Source: Sphagnum compactum | Taxonomy: Eukaryota; Bryophyta; Sphagnopsida; Sphagnales | Direction: 5' to 3' | Assembly (NCBI GenBank): GCA_965153455.1 | Contig: OZ234498.1 | Location: 10,974,001-11,038,000, forward strand | DNA length: 64,000 nucleotides | In this document: one piece after another, positions 1 to 11,965 of the stretch | Layout of the letters: every line of letters begins with the position of its first letter | Numbering within the stretch: the first letter of the stretch is position 1 | Notes under the pieces: model-generated | The model's database searches: none | The model's input: the letters and a program-made list of their open reading frames with translations, nothing else | What the model was told of the DNA's origin: nothing | Translations under genes and position numbers: made by a program

Positions 1-1981
1 TCTTCAACCCAAAGATTTAAAGTTTGATTTGTTTTCTCAAATTTTCCTTTTTTCTTCCATGCATGAAAAAAAAACTTCTAAAGCAACTTTTTCAAGCTAG
101 TTGCCCCAAGAAATAACTTTTCCGGAAAGAAGAGGATTAAATGACAACCCAACCAAGTTCCTTGAGAAAAAATTGCTTTCATTGAGGAGAAAGGGACTAA
201 GTGGTAACTCTAACCAAGTTCCTTGAGGAGAAAGGGACTAAGTGATAACCCTAACCAAATTCCTTGGGGGGGAGAAAGGGAATGTCCTCACAAGAAGTAG
301 CCCCAGCTAAGTTCCCTAGGGAGAAAAAAATTAAATAGTAGTCCCAATTTATTTTTTTGAGAAATAAGTTATTTGGGGATAAATGGACTTTCCTTGAGGA
401 AAAGGGAATTAAGTTAACAATAACTTTCCACACACTTTTTTTTTAGTTTTGTCAAAAAGATTTTTTTTTATGTCTTTAACTTAAACTTTAGGCATTGAAA
501 GTGGATCTTTCGAAGAGGTATGTTTGGATAATGAGAATACACAATGATGTTTTTTCCTTTTTTTACTATTTTAGGGATTTCCTATAGTAAACCAAAATGG
601 TGATTGTTTGTAGGAAAATGTATAAAAACTTTAGATTGGTCCCTTAATACATAGCCAAATCTAGCTATTAACCACACTATTTTTAAATAATGAAAAATTG
701 TAAAAAAATGTTGGCAATTGGAACTTTCCAATAAAACTTGGATTTTTTATTTTTAATTCTGATTTTGCCAAAAAGACATGTATTGTTAAAAAATAATAAT
801 TCTCGCTCTCTTCTTTTTCTTTTTTCCTTCCTTTTTTTTCCACTCATTTCTTCTTCTCTGTTTTTTCGTTCTCCCTCCTTCTCTATGCACACATTCTTCC
901 TCCTTCTCTTCTTCCCTCCTCCTCCTCCCAACGTTTCTTGATTTGCTTCGGAGGTTTTGTTTTTAAGTTGAGTTATTTCCTCCTCCTTTGCTCATAGTTT
1001 TCTTGCTTCAGGAGCTGTTGCTCTTTGGTTGTTTTATTGTCTGTTTTGTTCGTAACTCCTGCAACTTTCTTTGTAACGTTGCTATAGACATTGCTTCTCT
1101 TTACGTTCTTTTTTTCCATGTGTGCTACAAACTATAGTTTCATTGGAGCTTCATCCCACAATGCATTGTGTGACAATTTTGCGTTCTTTTTTGCATCTAT
1201 TTCATACTACAACATTATTATTCTTTTGAACATTAAATAAATCATTTTCCTTTTTTTCTACAAATTTCTAATTATCTTCTTTGTGTTTCTTATTTTGTAG
1301 GTTCTTCTTCTTCTCGAATTTTCTTGTCGATACACTCTTGTTTTTCTCTTGTGTTTCGTTGGAAGATTGTGATGATTTTCATTTTCTTCACTTATGTTGG
1401 CATTGAGCCAACTTTTCCTCTACATATTTTCACTCTGCAGTGATGTTTTTGCTCTACACTACATTTTGGTGAAACAACTTTCTATTTTTTTCTCTATTTT
1501 TTTTTCCTTGCCATCTTCTTGTTATAACAATGATTCGTCCCTTCTTTCTTTCTTTATTCATTTTTTTGCTCTAATTTAGTATAATCTTTATAAAAAAATT
1601 TATTGAGGTTCAAGTTTCTATAATAAGGTTTAGATTAGGGTTTATAACATTCCATTTTTGTACTAAGGTTCCATTAGTTTAAATCTAAATTTTGTATTTT
1701 TGTTATGCAATATTTAATCTTTATTCAAGGGATTGACTGCGTAATTAAGCAAAGGCAAAATTAGTGCATGATTAAATCAAATGTAGCACCTACTATCCCA
1801 TTCAATATTTTACTGATGTTAAATACCATTGAGTGAAGGATTCTAGTGATGAGGTAACATTGTGGGTGTTGAACATTGGTTATAGTAAAGTTCATCATAA
1901 AGTTTGATCTTATTTCTCTTCAAGAGAAATGACAGATGTTGTCTCAACCTATGTGTCAACCTAATGTTCTATCTAATTTTA
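1..1981. other. AT-rich intergenic DNA, no gene seen
   Basis: T-rich and A-rich runs dominate and I find no open frame that looks like a protein. Around 150-330 there is a short degenerate tandem repeat built on a phrase like CCAAGTTCCTTGAGGAGAAA, with starts near 153, 214 and 255 (one unit is 41 bp). The polypyrimidine block at about 800-930 gives long but compositionally meaningless frames on both strands. Confidence 0.6.
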
Positions 1982-2209
1982 ATTACATTTTGGCTACTTT
2001 TGTATTAGAATTGTTTTTGTTAGGGGTTGTTCTAAATTACGAAAGGTTGATTTTGAAGAGTTTTCCTTGGTTTCTTTTCCTATTAATGTTGTTTTGAAAT
2101 TATGTCAAGGTGTTTTTAAGAATTGGTCTATTGACATTACATGTTGTTCTGGTAATCAACATAGGCCTTTTGTTGATTATCCAATTGATGATGTGATTTC
2201 TACATTTTA
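1982..2209 (+). pseudogene. Unrecognised coding-like fragment
   Basis: One frame stays open for about 75 codons without a usable ATG. Its composition is protein-like (phrases such as KVDFEEFSLVSFPINVVLKL and GNQHRPFVDYPIDDVIS), unlike the T-rich noise around it. It ends at a TAA at about 2207. I do not recognise the family. Downstream, 2695-2880 contains a plausible donor (CAAAG|GTAAGT near 2766) and acceptor (TTGTGTAG|G near 2840), so this may be the remains of a multi-exon gene. This is weak evidence: AT-rich DNA can give such frames by chance. Confidence 0.25.
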
Positions 2210-3211
2210 AAGAACTAGCCTACCATTGTCATGCTAAGTGGCCTAATGATAAGTAGTTTTGTCTTCACCTTCTTTTTTTACAACCCACACCTAAATGTAA
2301 ACATTGTGTGACATCTAGTTTATTACATCTTCTATCGATCATAACCAACTTTGTCAGATTGTTGACCTTATGATGTTTGATTTTCCTTCCCTTAAAGAAA
2401 AAAATGTTGACCAACAAAACTTGAAGAGGGTTTGGAATCACTTGTATGGAAAAGACTTTTATTCCTAAAGCATATGGTATCGAATTATGGGTCATCAGGA
2501 CCTAATTTCATATGGGAAATGATTTTTTAACCTTTTTTTTTCTCTTGCATTCTATAAATTTTTTTAATTTTTTTTTCGGCTTCCTAATTTATTTTTGGTT
2601 TTCATTTTATTTTATTTTTAAATTTGTTCACAAGTATAACCGAATCGATAATCGCTAGTGTGACAAAACTATGTAGCATATTAGTTTTGGTGAATTGAAA
2701 GGTAATCATTTTTTTTGTTACAAAGAAACTTTGAACCAAGAAAAAAAGGCATTTGACAAAACAAAGGTAAGTTTTTTTTTTTTTTCAATTATTCTTTTTT
2801 TCTTGGGTCTCGTGATTTTGATTGTTTTCTTGTTGTGTAGGATTTCCACATTGAAGATTATGTTTGATTTGGCTAATTTTAATTTTCAATAGAAATTAAA
2901 TTCTATTGCTATTGATTTGTTGTTTTTGTTCATGCAAAAATTACTCAGTTCTTTCCTTAATTTCCATTTTTTCTTTTGGTTTCCATATTTGCCAAATTTT
3001 TTCTTTCATATTTTTGCAAGAGTTTCATTCTAAAGGTGAGGGTGATTTAGAGCCTCTTACCTATTTTTCGGGTTCAATGCTTCTACTATTACTTTTGGTT
3101 TTGATACAAAGTTGATCAAGATGTTATTTTATTTGTGCCTTTGCCTTAGTTTTTGTTCCTACTTCAATTGATGTTCCTATTTTAGTTATTATTCCCACTT
3201 CAATGTTGGTA
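2210..3211. other. AT-rich flank of element E1, possibly decayed gene
   Basis: No intact gene. The last ~90 bases before the retroelement read openly in one frame (VPTSIDVPILVIIPTSM). The DNA just after the element (from about 9226) also opens directly into a coding-like frame. E1 may therefore have landed in a coding or recently coding sequence. No target duplication can be checked because the right LTR of E1 is truncated. Confidence 0.3.
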
Positions 3212-4033
3212 TGTCGCAACCCCACTTTGAAGGAGTGTGAGGATGACACTCACACTCCCGAAATGGGGACTTGGGAATCCTCCGGGACTCCCGAAATCTC
3301 AGAGTTCGATTGCAGGGGTCAAAAACACCTTGCCTTGAGGTGTTCCTTATACCATTGGAAAGGTCTTGAAGTGTAGATGTCGAAAATGGCCTCGCATGAG
3401 CCATTCAAACATTTGCAGCATAAGTTATGGACAAAAGAAGGGTCAGGAGTCAAACTGGCAATTTGACTTCCGACCACTAAAAGTCGGGAATCGACCCGAC
3501 CCCGATGTGTGCAGGTGGAGTGCGACACACTGTTGGAAAGCTCTTGAGAAAAGATACAAGTTTGCTTTAGATCTCATCCCCATCGGAGGTCTGAGAAAAG
3601 AGTTATGAACTCCCAAAGTCCTGGGAGTCCAAATTGGGACAGTTTCGGGACTCCTCCTCGGGAGTCCCGGGAAAAAGTGCCATTCATATGTAGGTGCCAC
3701 GGAGTAACACAGAGAATACTACATGGGGGAAGGTGGTGGCTTCCCCCGAGTTCGGGCCATGGTGAGTCATGTGAGTCCAAGGTCGCCCGTGGCTTGTCCT
3801 AGCACTAAAAGTGCTTTCGAATGTGAACTAACCAACTTGTTGGTTGGTTTGATGCAGGTTCGAGTAACTAAGTAAAGCTTGTCCCTAGCCTTAGTCTAAT
3901 CCCGGAGCTTCAGCACGCCCCTCTACCCCTTTTAGTGCTGGAAGCTGGGAGCGTGCCCCAAGTTCCAAACAATTCCGCTGTTTGACTTCTTTGGACCCAA
4001 CTTGGGTCTAACAAGGAACTTGGGAGCGCGTCA
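3212..4033 (+). repeat. 5' LTR of E1 (822 bp)
   Basis: Begins TGTCGCAACC and ends GCGCGTCA, so it has the canonical TG...CA ends. The start is fixed by the matching start of the 3' copy at 8928, and the end by the primer-binding site three bases downstream. It is rich in CCCGGGAGT-like palindromic words. A TATA-like CCTTATACC lies near 3345. Confidence 0.9.
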
Positions 4034-4035
4034 CG

Positions 4036-4050
4036 TGGTATTAGAGCTCC
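4036..4050 (+). promoter_or_regulatory. Primer-binding site of E1 (initiator tRNA-Met type)
   Basis: TGGTATTAGAGCTCC directly follows the 5' LTR. The usual plant initiator-Met primer site begins TGGTATCAGAGC. This copy has one C-to-T change at the seventh base compared with element E2. Confidence 0.85.
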
Positions 4051-4083
4051 AATGGAGCTCGGTTCACTTCTTGGGAGTATGGG

Positions 4084-7000
4084 ATGGCACCCAAGAAGAA
4101 CCGCAAGCAAGCACAAGAGACCATGTTGGAAGAACCCATCGAAGACCGAGTAGTCCCGTCGAAATCTATTGGAGAGGAGGAACCAAGAACCCGGGAGGAC
4201 CAAGATGAGCCCGAAAGTGAAGAGGAGCAATGGAGCTCGATCTTATTCACCCCAGAACAATTGAAAGTCCTTCTCAAAATGAATAGGCCTGATTTTAATG
4301 AGTTGGTTGCGGCCCTCAAAGAGGGGTCATCTAAAAATTCTAGATTTCAACCGGCCAAACCCGGGAACTTTGATGGTGCCCGTGACCGAAAAGTTATGGA
4401 TGTTTGGCTTGCGAAAATGGAGGATTATATACATGCCGCCAAGGTTGGACGGCATTCAGCTATGGAGCTCGCCCAATCCTACTTGAAAGGCTATGCCGCC
4501 ACATGGTGGAAGACAGTGAAACAAGAGGAAGGGAAGAACCATGGTTACACTTGGGAGTTCTTTAAGGAACGTGTCGAGTCCAAATTTGTCCCAAGGAACT
4601 CCGACTACATCTCGCGGTGCAAACTTCGTGACCTTGTGAATGCCACAAATGACAATTTGCGGCAATATGTGAGGGCTTATTCCGAACTCATGCTGGAGAT
4701 CCGGCACATGCATGAGCTGGATCGCGTGTGCCAATTTGTGATGGGGCTCCCAACTTGGGCCAAGCGGAAGCTTGAGGAGAATTAGCCTTCCTCACTATCC
4801 GAGGCCATCATGAAAGTGGAAGGCTTCTCGGATGTGGGGCGGGGTGAAAAATCCGGGTTGGACAACAAATTCCTTCACAAGAAGCCACGCCATGAGGGAG
4901 AATGGAATCGAGGGCAAGAAAGCCCAAGAAAGGAGAAGCCCAAACAGTTCCAAGGCTTGGGGTTCAAACCCAAGGGAAATTTCGTGAAGAAGGGGGCTCC
5001 TTTCAAAGCGAACCAACCCAAGGGAAATGTTGGGGTGAAACCCAAGGGAACATGCTTCAACTGCAATGAAGTGGGGCATTACTCCAAAGATTGTCCCAAG
5101 TCCAAAGCGGGGAATGGGGGCTCTAAGGTAATTGCCCTCAATGCCAACCTAGCCCAACCTGAATGCAATCGAGTTATCTTCTTGAAGGGGAAGATTGTTA
5201 AGCGGGATGTGTTATGTCTTTTGGACACAAGGGCTTCTCACAACTTCATAACCCGAGAAAGCGCCGAAAGGATGGAGCTCCAATTGGAGGAGCTCAAAGC
5301 ACTCATCGAGGTGTATTTCGCGGATGGGGTTCCCCATCCCACTACGTTACAAGCAAAGGAAGTGCCTCTTCAATTAGGAAATTGGAAAGGAAAGGTGGAC
5401 TTGCTGATTTCCACCTTGGGTGAAATGGATTGCATTTTGGGAACGAAGTTCATCACCCAAAACAATGTGCTTATAGAAGGGCACAATAGGCTAGTTAGAA
5501 TCCCATCTAAAAGTGGGATTGTGCGAGTGAAGGCACACGAATTGCCTTCTGTGGGTGGATCAACCATCCACTTTATGTTAGGAAAAACCTGGGAAAAAAA
5601 TGTGTGGGAGGCTATGGCATGATGTGTGTTATGCGAATGTTGGACGAATTTGAGCCCAAGGAAACCACCAATTTGGTGACTTCCCCCAAGTGCATAAAGC
5701 AAGTTTTGGAAGAGTTCCCAGATGTGATGCCCGAAGAGTTGCCCGAAGACCTGCCCCCGAGAAGACGAGTTGATCATGTGATTGAGGTGATGCCGGGAGT
5801 GGCACCTCCCGCCAAGGCCCCATATCGAATGAGGCAAGAAGAATTGAAAGAGCTTATGGTTTAGCTTGAAGAACTCCTCGAAAAAGGTTATATCAAATTG
5901 AGTAAATCACCATATGGGGCACCCGTCCTTTTTGTTCACAAGAAGGATGGGACATTAAGGATGTGTGTGGATTATAGGGCCTTCAACAAGGCAACGGTGA
6001 AAAACCGGTATCATTTGCCTCGAATCGATGATCTATTTGATCGTCTCTCGGGAGCCAAGGTGTTTAGTAGGATCGACTTACGTTCCGGGTATTACCAAAT
6101 TCGGATTGGCCTCCTATTATCGCAAGTTCATCAAGAACTTTGCGAAGATTGCCACACCATTGACAAACCTCTTGAAGAAGTCCGCCGTAACTTACGAATG
6201 GGAAGGAACATGCGACAAGGCCTTTGAGACCTTGAAGGGCATTTTGGTGAAAGCGTTAGTGTTGAAGTTACCCGACTTTGACAAGGATTTTGAGATCAAC
6301 TCCGATGCCTCTGACTTTGCAATTGGAGGAGTCCTAGTGCAAGAAGAAAGACCGGTGGCATTTGAGAGCAAGAAGTTGAGTGAGACGAAGCGAAGGTGGC
6401 CAACACATGAAAAGGAAATGTGGGCCGTCATACATTGTCTCAAGACTTGGGGCCATTACATAGGCTCCAAGGATGTGGTGGTGTGGACCGACAATGTGAC
6501 CTTGAAGTACTTTGCCACTCAACCTAAGTTGTCATCAAAACAAGTGAGATGGCAAGACACATTGGCATTGTTCAATGTGGACATCCGGCACAAGCCCGGG
6601 AACGAGAACATAGTGCCCGATGCATTGAACCGGAAACACCAACTTAAAGTGGTGTATGTGGGAGAAACGGAACTCCAAAAGGAAGTTCGACTAGCAAGCC
6701 GCCGAGATGAATTTGCCAAGGAGGTGAGGCAAAACATTCAAAATGGAGCCAAGTCCCATTTCCATTTGCAAAATGGATTATTGTGGTACAAGCAAAATCG
6801 ACTCTATGTGCCAAATGGGAAGATGTGGGACACCCTCTTGAAAGAATGTCATGATGGGCCGCTTGCGGGCCATGGTGATGCAAAGTGCACCACAACATTC
6901 CTCAAGAAGTCCTATTATTAGCCCAACTTGAAAGATAGTGCGGAGGAATATGTGAAGACTTACTTGACTTGTCAACAAAACCGAACACTTAACAAGAAGC

Positions 7001-8100
7001 AAGCGGGCTTGTTACAACCTTTGCCAATTCCCGAAGGGCCGTGGGAAAGTGTGTCCATGGATTTCATGGTAAGCTTGCCCCCATCAAGGGGTTTTGATGC
7101 CATCATGGTGGTGGTGGATCGATTTAACAAGATGGCACACTTCATTCCCACAAAGGATGAAACCACGGCCCAAGAGACAGGTAGGTTGTTCTTCACACAT
7201 GTTTTCAAGCATCATGGCCTCCCAAAGGACATAGTATCGGATCGAGACCCAAAGTTCACAAGCAAGTTTTGGCGAGCCTTATGGAAGCGCATGGGGTCGG
7301 AGTTCAAGATGAGCACTTCCTTTCGCCCCCAAACCGATGGACAAACCGAGAGAGTGTACCTGGTTATCCAACAATTCCTAAGGAATTATGTGGCGGCGGA
7401 CCAACAAGATTGGGTGGACCATTTGGAATTAGCCGAGTTTTGTTACAACAACTCACAACACTCCGCAATTGGGTCCACCCCCTTTCAAATGGTGACAGGC
7501 AAGTCACCAATTGTGCCCATGACTTGGGCAGCACATGGACAACCCCCAAGTGATGCAAGTGAGGAAGTGCCAATGGTCACACAACTTGATGAAGAAAGGC
7601 GGCGCTTATGGGAGTTGGCAAAGGCCAACTTGGAAAAGGCGCACAAGCGGTACAAAGATTTTGCGGACAAGTTCCGACGAAAGGTGAAGTTTCAAAAAGG
7701 GGATGAAGTGTGGTTAAACATCAAGAATTTTCAACTGCTAAAAGGCTTGAGTCACAAGTTCTTGGGCCCATATGCGGGTCCATTCAAAGTGTTGGAAAAG
7801 AAACTTTCCGACACTTACAAGTTAGAACTACCGGAAAATCTTAAAATTCACCCCACATTTCTTGTTTCTCTTTTGAAGCAGGTCACCCGCGATGCCTCAA
7901 GGCCTAATCGAGAGCACAATTCAAAGCCCCCACCAGACTTGGTTCATAATGAACCAGAGTTTGAGGTGGAGGCCGTGCTCAAATCAAAGCAACTAAGAGG
8001 ACGAGAGCGGGAATACCTAGTTAAGTGGAAAGGATACCATCCAATAAAGGCATCTTGGGTAATTGAATCCGATATGGAACATGCCCAAGAAGCCATATAG
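4084..8100 (+). pseudogene. Broken gag-pol-chromodomain polyprotein of E1
   Basis: The start ATG at 4084 corresponds to that of E2. Recognisable parts in order are: gag; a CCHC zinc knuckle ([14 protein letters not shown], near 5054); an aspartic protease site reading LLDTRAS, where E2 has LLDTGAS; the N-terminal part of RT; RNase H ([11 protein letters not shown]); the integrase zinc finger and DDE core; and a C-terminal chromodomain (YLVKWKGY). Breaks relative to E2 are TAG at 4783 (Trp in E2), a 1-base deletion near 5590-5600, TAG at 5862 (Gln in E2), a 407-base deletion at about 6105, TAG at 6919 (Trp in E2) and TAG at 8098 (Glu in E2). The protease Gly-to-Arg change would also be expected to inactivate that enzyme. 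Six independent lesions mean this copy is long dead. Confidence 0.93.
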
Positions 8101-8915
8101 GAATCCCACACTAGACCGGCAAAGAAAAAGAGGCGTAGAACGTGATGAGGACATCACCTTTCTTTTAGTGGGGCAGGGAGTCACATAAATGTACCACATC
8201 AAATTGCAAGTGAAATAAAGGCTAAAAACTTCCAAGAGATTGTGTCACGAAAATAATGTATAAGTGCAAATAGGGTTGTCAAGTTGGCATGGGACAAATG
8301 GATCTTCTTGCGTACAAAATCAAACTCCTACTTTGGGGTTAAGAGAAACCTTGGCCCCAAAAGAGGAGGCAAGCAAGGTGAGCTTGCAGGGACACGCACA
8401 AGCTTTAAGTGCATCCCAAAGGGTTGGTTGGTAGTGGCGGCCAACGCGGGAAGTCATAACCCCGTTCGCGTACTTTAATCATGTAGTTTGAAACTTGGGT
8501 TTTTGCAAAACCCAAATGTCGCTTCTCGTACCTTGATAAGCATACCTTTTTGTTAAGGCTTGATTGTTGTGATCAAGGCGCAAGGTTGGGAAAGGAGTCA
8601 TGTCAAGTAGCTTAGGTCAAGGTTAAACTTGACTTGAGTTCCTCATGAGGGGAAGGATGGAATAGTTTTCCTCCCAAATGAAGGCTTCGTCAATTAGGCT
8701 AGTTTAGGTCTTTTTTACGAAGCGTTGGAAGAGGGTTTTCCACGAGACCCTCTTGGACTTGTCAAGAAAGTGTTGGAAACTTGGGGACGCGTAAGTTAGC
8801 TTGACGCAAGGTCCAGCCGCAAAAGTCGGTAAGTGATGACCAAGGATCCAAAAGAAAGCAATTGCAAGTGTGAAAGAATTTATAAGTGTCAATGAGGACA
8901 TTGACCTTTTCTTTT

Positions 8916-8927
8916 AGTGGGGGAGAA
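8916..8927 (+). promoter_or_regulatory. Polypurine tract of E1
   Basis: AGTGGGGGAGAA sits immediately before the 3' LTR start. Element E2 has the nearly identical AGTGGGGGAGAG in the same place. This is the expected plus-strand primer. Confidence 0.85.
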
Positions 8928-9225
8928 TGTCGCAACCCCACTTTGAAGGAGTGTGAAGATAACACTCACACTCTCGAAATGGGGACTTGGGAATCCTCCG
9001 GGACTCCCAAAAACTCAGAGTTTGATTGCAGGGGTCAAAACACCTCGCCTTGAGGTGTTCTTTATACCCTTGGAAAGGTCTTGAAGTGTAGATGTCAAAA
9101 ATGGCCTCGCATGAGCAAGTTATGGACAAAAGAAAGGCCGGGAATCAAAATGGCAGTTTGACTTCCGACCACTAAAAGTCGAGAATCGACCCGACCCCGG
9201 TGTGTGCAGGTGGATTGCGACACAC
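8928..9225 (+). repeat. Truncated 3' LTR of E1
   Basis: Matches the first ~320 bases of the 5' LTR with scattered differences and a 20-base deletion after CATGAGC (near 9117). Similarity stops after GCGACACAC at about 9225, where unrelated AT-rich DNA begins. The divergence between the two LTRs indicates an old insertion. Confidence 0.88.
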
Positions 9226-9578
9226 CGCTTTTACTATTGCTATTATTGCCTCAAATTCAAGATTTTTTGTTGTTGATAATCTTGTTCGAGGTAAGAGGGT
9301 TGTGGAAAATGACGAATTGAAGGAAATTGATGTTGATGATAACAACTTTTCGCATTGAATGTTTGATGATTTTGAGCTTTGTAAGCATAAGCAATGTGTA
9401 AAAGTTGTCTATGGGTGCACAACCTCTTTCTCGACATCCACTTGAGGTGCTCAATGTCAACACATTAGCTAAACATGTGTTTAACCATTTAAAGAACCAC
9501 CCAATTACCATCAATTTTCATGTGATCAATTCAAAGATTCTTGGTTTGTCGGTTAATGCAACAGTGAAGCTAATGTAA
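9226..9578 (+). pseudogene. Unrecognised coding-like fragment right of E1
   Basis: Just past the truncated LTR one frame reads protein-like (NLVRGKRVVENDELKEIDVD) up to a TGA near 9357. A second small frame with its own ATG at 9411 runs to a TAA at 9576-9578 (55 codons, phrases such as VLNVNTLAKHVFNHLKNHP). I do not recognise either. They may be exons of a decayed gene interrupted by E1, together with the fragments at 1982-3211. Confidence 0.25.
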
Positions 9579-11965
9579 CTTGTACAGGATTTTCTTTTGT
9601 ATTTTTGTTAATAATTTTCCATTTTATTGGATATATTAAAAAAAAAATCACTCACAAATTTAATCCATTCAAAGATCATTATGTGAATTCATAGTTTGGT
9701 CCTTTTAGTTTTTATCATGCTTGATTGAAAGCTTGGATTTGTATTTTTCAATTCATTCCAAGGTGTAGTATTTTATAGTTGATTTTGATTCATTTTACAT
9801 TTAGTGATTTTTTAAAAAAAATCTTCAAAGTTTTCTTGATGCACTTCATGATTTTTTGAAATCATTGTTCATATGAATCTATGCTTCTGTTGAATTTTCT
9901 TTTATTCATTTTGGAAATATCAATTTTATTATATTTGTATGTTTGTTCTTCGTTGTTTATTTTTTCAAAGAATGTGTTAAATTAGATTCTAAATTTTTAA
10001 AAATGAAACTTCATTTTTTTGCATTCATAGTTTAAATAAAAACCATAATTTTTAATTAAATTAAAAGAAAGAGAAAATAGTTTGAAAAGAAAGCAAAGAA
10101 AGAAAGAAAAAGTTACATTAAATGACATTTTAAAGAGGAAGTAAAATAAAAGATGACTGTAAGATGAAAAAAAATGAGAAAAAAATTGTACCTTTTGAAT
10201 TTTAACAAGTACAATGGGAAGTTTAGATAAGTAATTGTTCTAAAAATACACTAAGAAAATCTATTGGGTCTTTACATATAGGAGAAGGGTTTATCAACGT
10301 AGCATTCTCCTACATAAAATGTCACCATGACAGTGACATTGTACAGAGACAGTGTTGTAACGACAGGGACAATGAGAAGGGACATGTTGGCAGGTAACTT
10401 TCCTTCGGTGGAAATTATTTTGATAGGCTAGAGAGTACCTCCCAAATTGTGTAAGTTATAGTTCTTGCAACATCAATGAACATGATTTTTTGGCCTAGTG
10501 AGGGACCAAATATACAAAGGAAAAAATGTGACAATGCTTTATGCTTATGTAATTTGCCAAGTTTAACTTCATTTTGCCAAATTGCGCAAGTCCATATTGT
10601 TATTTGGCTGTTGCCAAGTTTTCTTTACCAATATTTCAGTTGTCCACATTGCCAAATTGTTAATCCTTCATTACAAAGGCCATGTTCCCAAGCAATGTGG
10701 TTGGGGCAAAAAACTTGTGCTATATTTAAGGAAAATTCTTCATAGATCTAGGGTTCCCAAACATTACTTTGCCTTGTATTTTGTTCTTGTTGGTTTTGTT
10801 CTTGGAGCTACATTGTACTCTTGTAATTTCTTCTTTAAGCAACTATAATTGTAAATTTGATATGTATAATCTTTGTGTGTATTCATCGTATTTTAAAAAT
10901 TAAAAACTGACTCCCTATTCATAACTAAGAAAAGGTTTTTCTTTCAAATGAATGCGTAACCAGCTGGGCAAGCAATTCTGCCAAGTGAACCTGTCAAGAT
11001 GAAAATTGCATGAGCGCACCTGGCAAATTAGACCTGCAGATCCAGTTCTCTGAAATTACAGGTAGGCAGGTCAGACCAAAACAATGTTTGTTGAACAAAA
11101 GTAGGTTGCAAAATAAAATGGGAGGTGGTCAGAAAAAAGAAAGGTGACAGAATTGGCTGCAGTGGCTGATTCTGCCTCCCAATACTGCCACAGCGGATAT
11201 GCCACAGGGGGTCTGAATGCATGCTCAACATAGTAGTGTGGTGAGAATTCTGACACCAACAAGAAAAGAGATTTCTTCCTTTTCTGTGATGGACAGGGCA
11301 GTATCAATGAAATGCATTGGAATTGCAGCCCAAAATCTGGCACATCAACTCCACCAACTTCATCAATGAGGTGATATCAGCTCACAGCCATGAAGTTCAA
11401 AGCTTGCCCCCACACACACAGTAATGTTTGCTACTGCATATTAGTGTGCAGATTCTCAACACTAACAGAACAGAACTGAAACTGCACATGGTGAGAGGAA
11501 ATGCTTGGTACCTGCCAACACTGTGCCTACATTCACTTGGTCTCAATGTTGTGAATTTGTCAATGCTTGTGTCGATGCCAATAACCTGCAGTGAAACAAT
11601 CAGTACCTATGCTCTTTTTCTGCATAAGAAGCATCAGAAGGGGCTGGTTACAAAACTCCAGTAGTCAATGGCTGCTAGTTGAAGATTACTGTTACCATGG
11701 TTCTGTAGTGCCACCAGCATCACAAGAACCTAAAAGATCTGAGAGTCAGGGCCCTCATGAAGTGACTATGGAGGTAAAATATTAAGCTTGAGCAAAAGGC
11801 AGAGGTCTTGGAATAATTTAGTTGGAACGACAAACTTGAAGTTTTTTGAAAACCTGACAGAAAACAAAAATTGATCAATACAAGCATGATTGGATGTGTA
11901 TTCCACAAAAGAAAGGAAAAGAAAATGTAGCAAAGACCAACATGACATAATCCTAAAGGAGATCT
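9579..11965. other. Intergenic DNA 3' of the RIQ gene
   Basis: AT-rich up to about 10250, then of more balanced composition. No gene, RNA or mobile element is recognised. Open frames at 10476-10848 depend on a repeated GCCAAATTG-like word and have no protein character. The part nearest 11965 presumably holds the 3' UTR of the minus-strand RIQ gene. Confidence 0.55.

Larger units (their letters stand above)
3212..9225 (+). mobile_element. Ty3/gypsy chromovirus E1, old and defective
   Basis: This LTR retrotransposon has the order LTR, tRNA-Met-type primer site, gag, protease, reverse transcriptase, RNase H, integrase, chromodomain, polypurine tract, truncated LTR. It is the same family as the younger element at 16072-23420, which serves as a reference. 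Compared with that copy, the polyprotein has four TAG nonsense codons, a 1-base frameshift and a 407-base deletion that removes the RT catalytic centre. The 3' LTR is cut to about 298 bases and carries a 20-base internal deletion relative to the 5' LTR. It cannot move on its own. Confidence 0.93.

Noticed and set aside
738-941. Overlapping open frames on both strands in the CT-rich tract
   Set aside because: They arise from a polypyrimidine stretch. The products are Phe/Leu/Ser on one strand and Lys/Arg/Glu on the other, with no domain.
10476-10848. Two overlapping plus-strand frames with several Cys residues
   Set aside because: They depend on repeated GCCAAATTG-like words. The composition is not protein-like and there is no supporting splice or promoter context.
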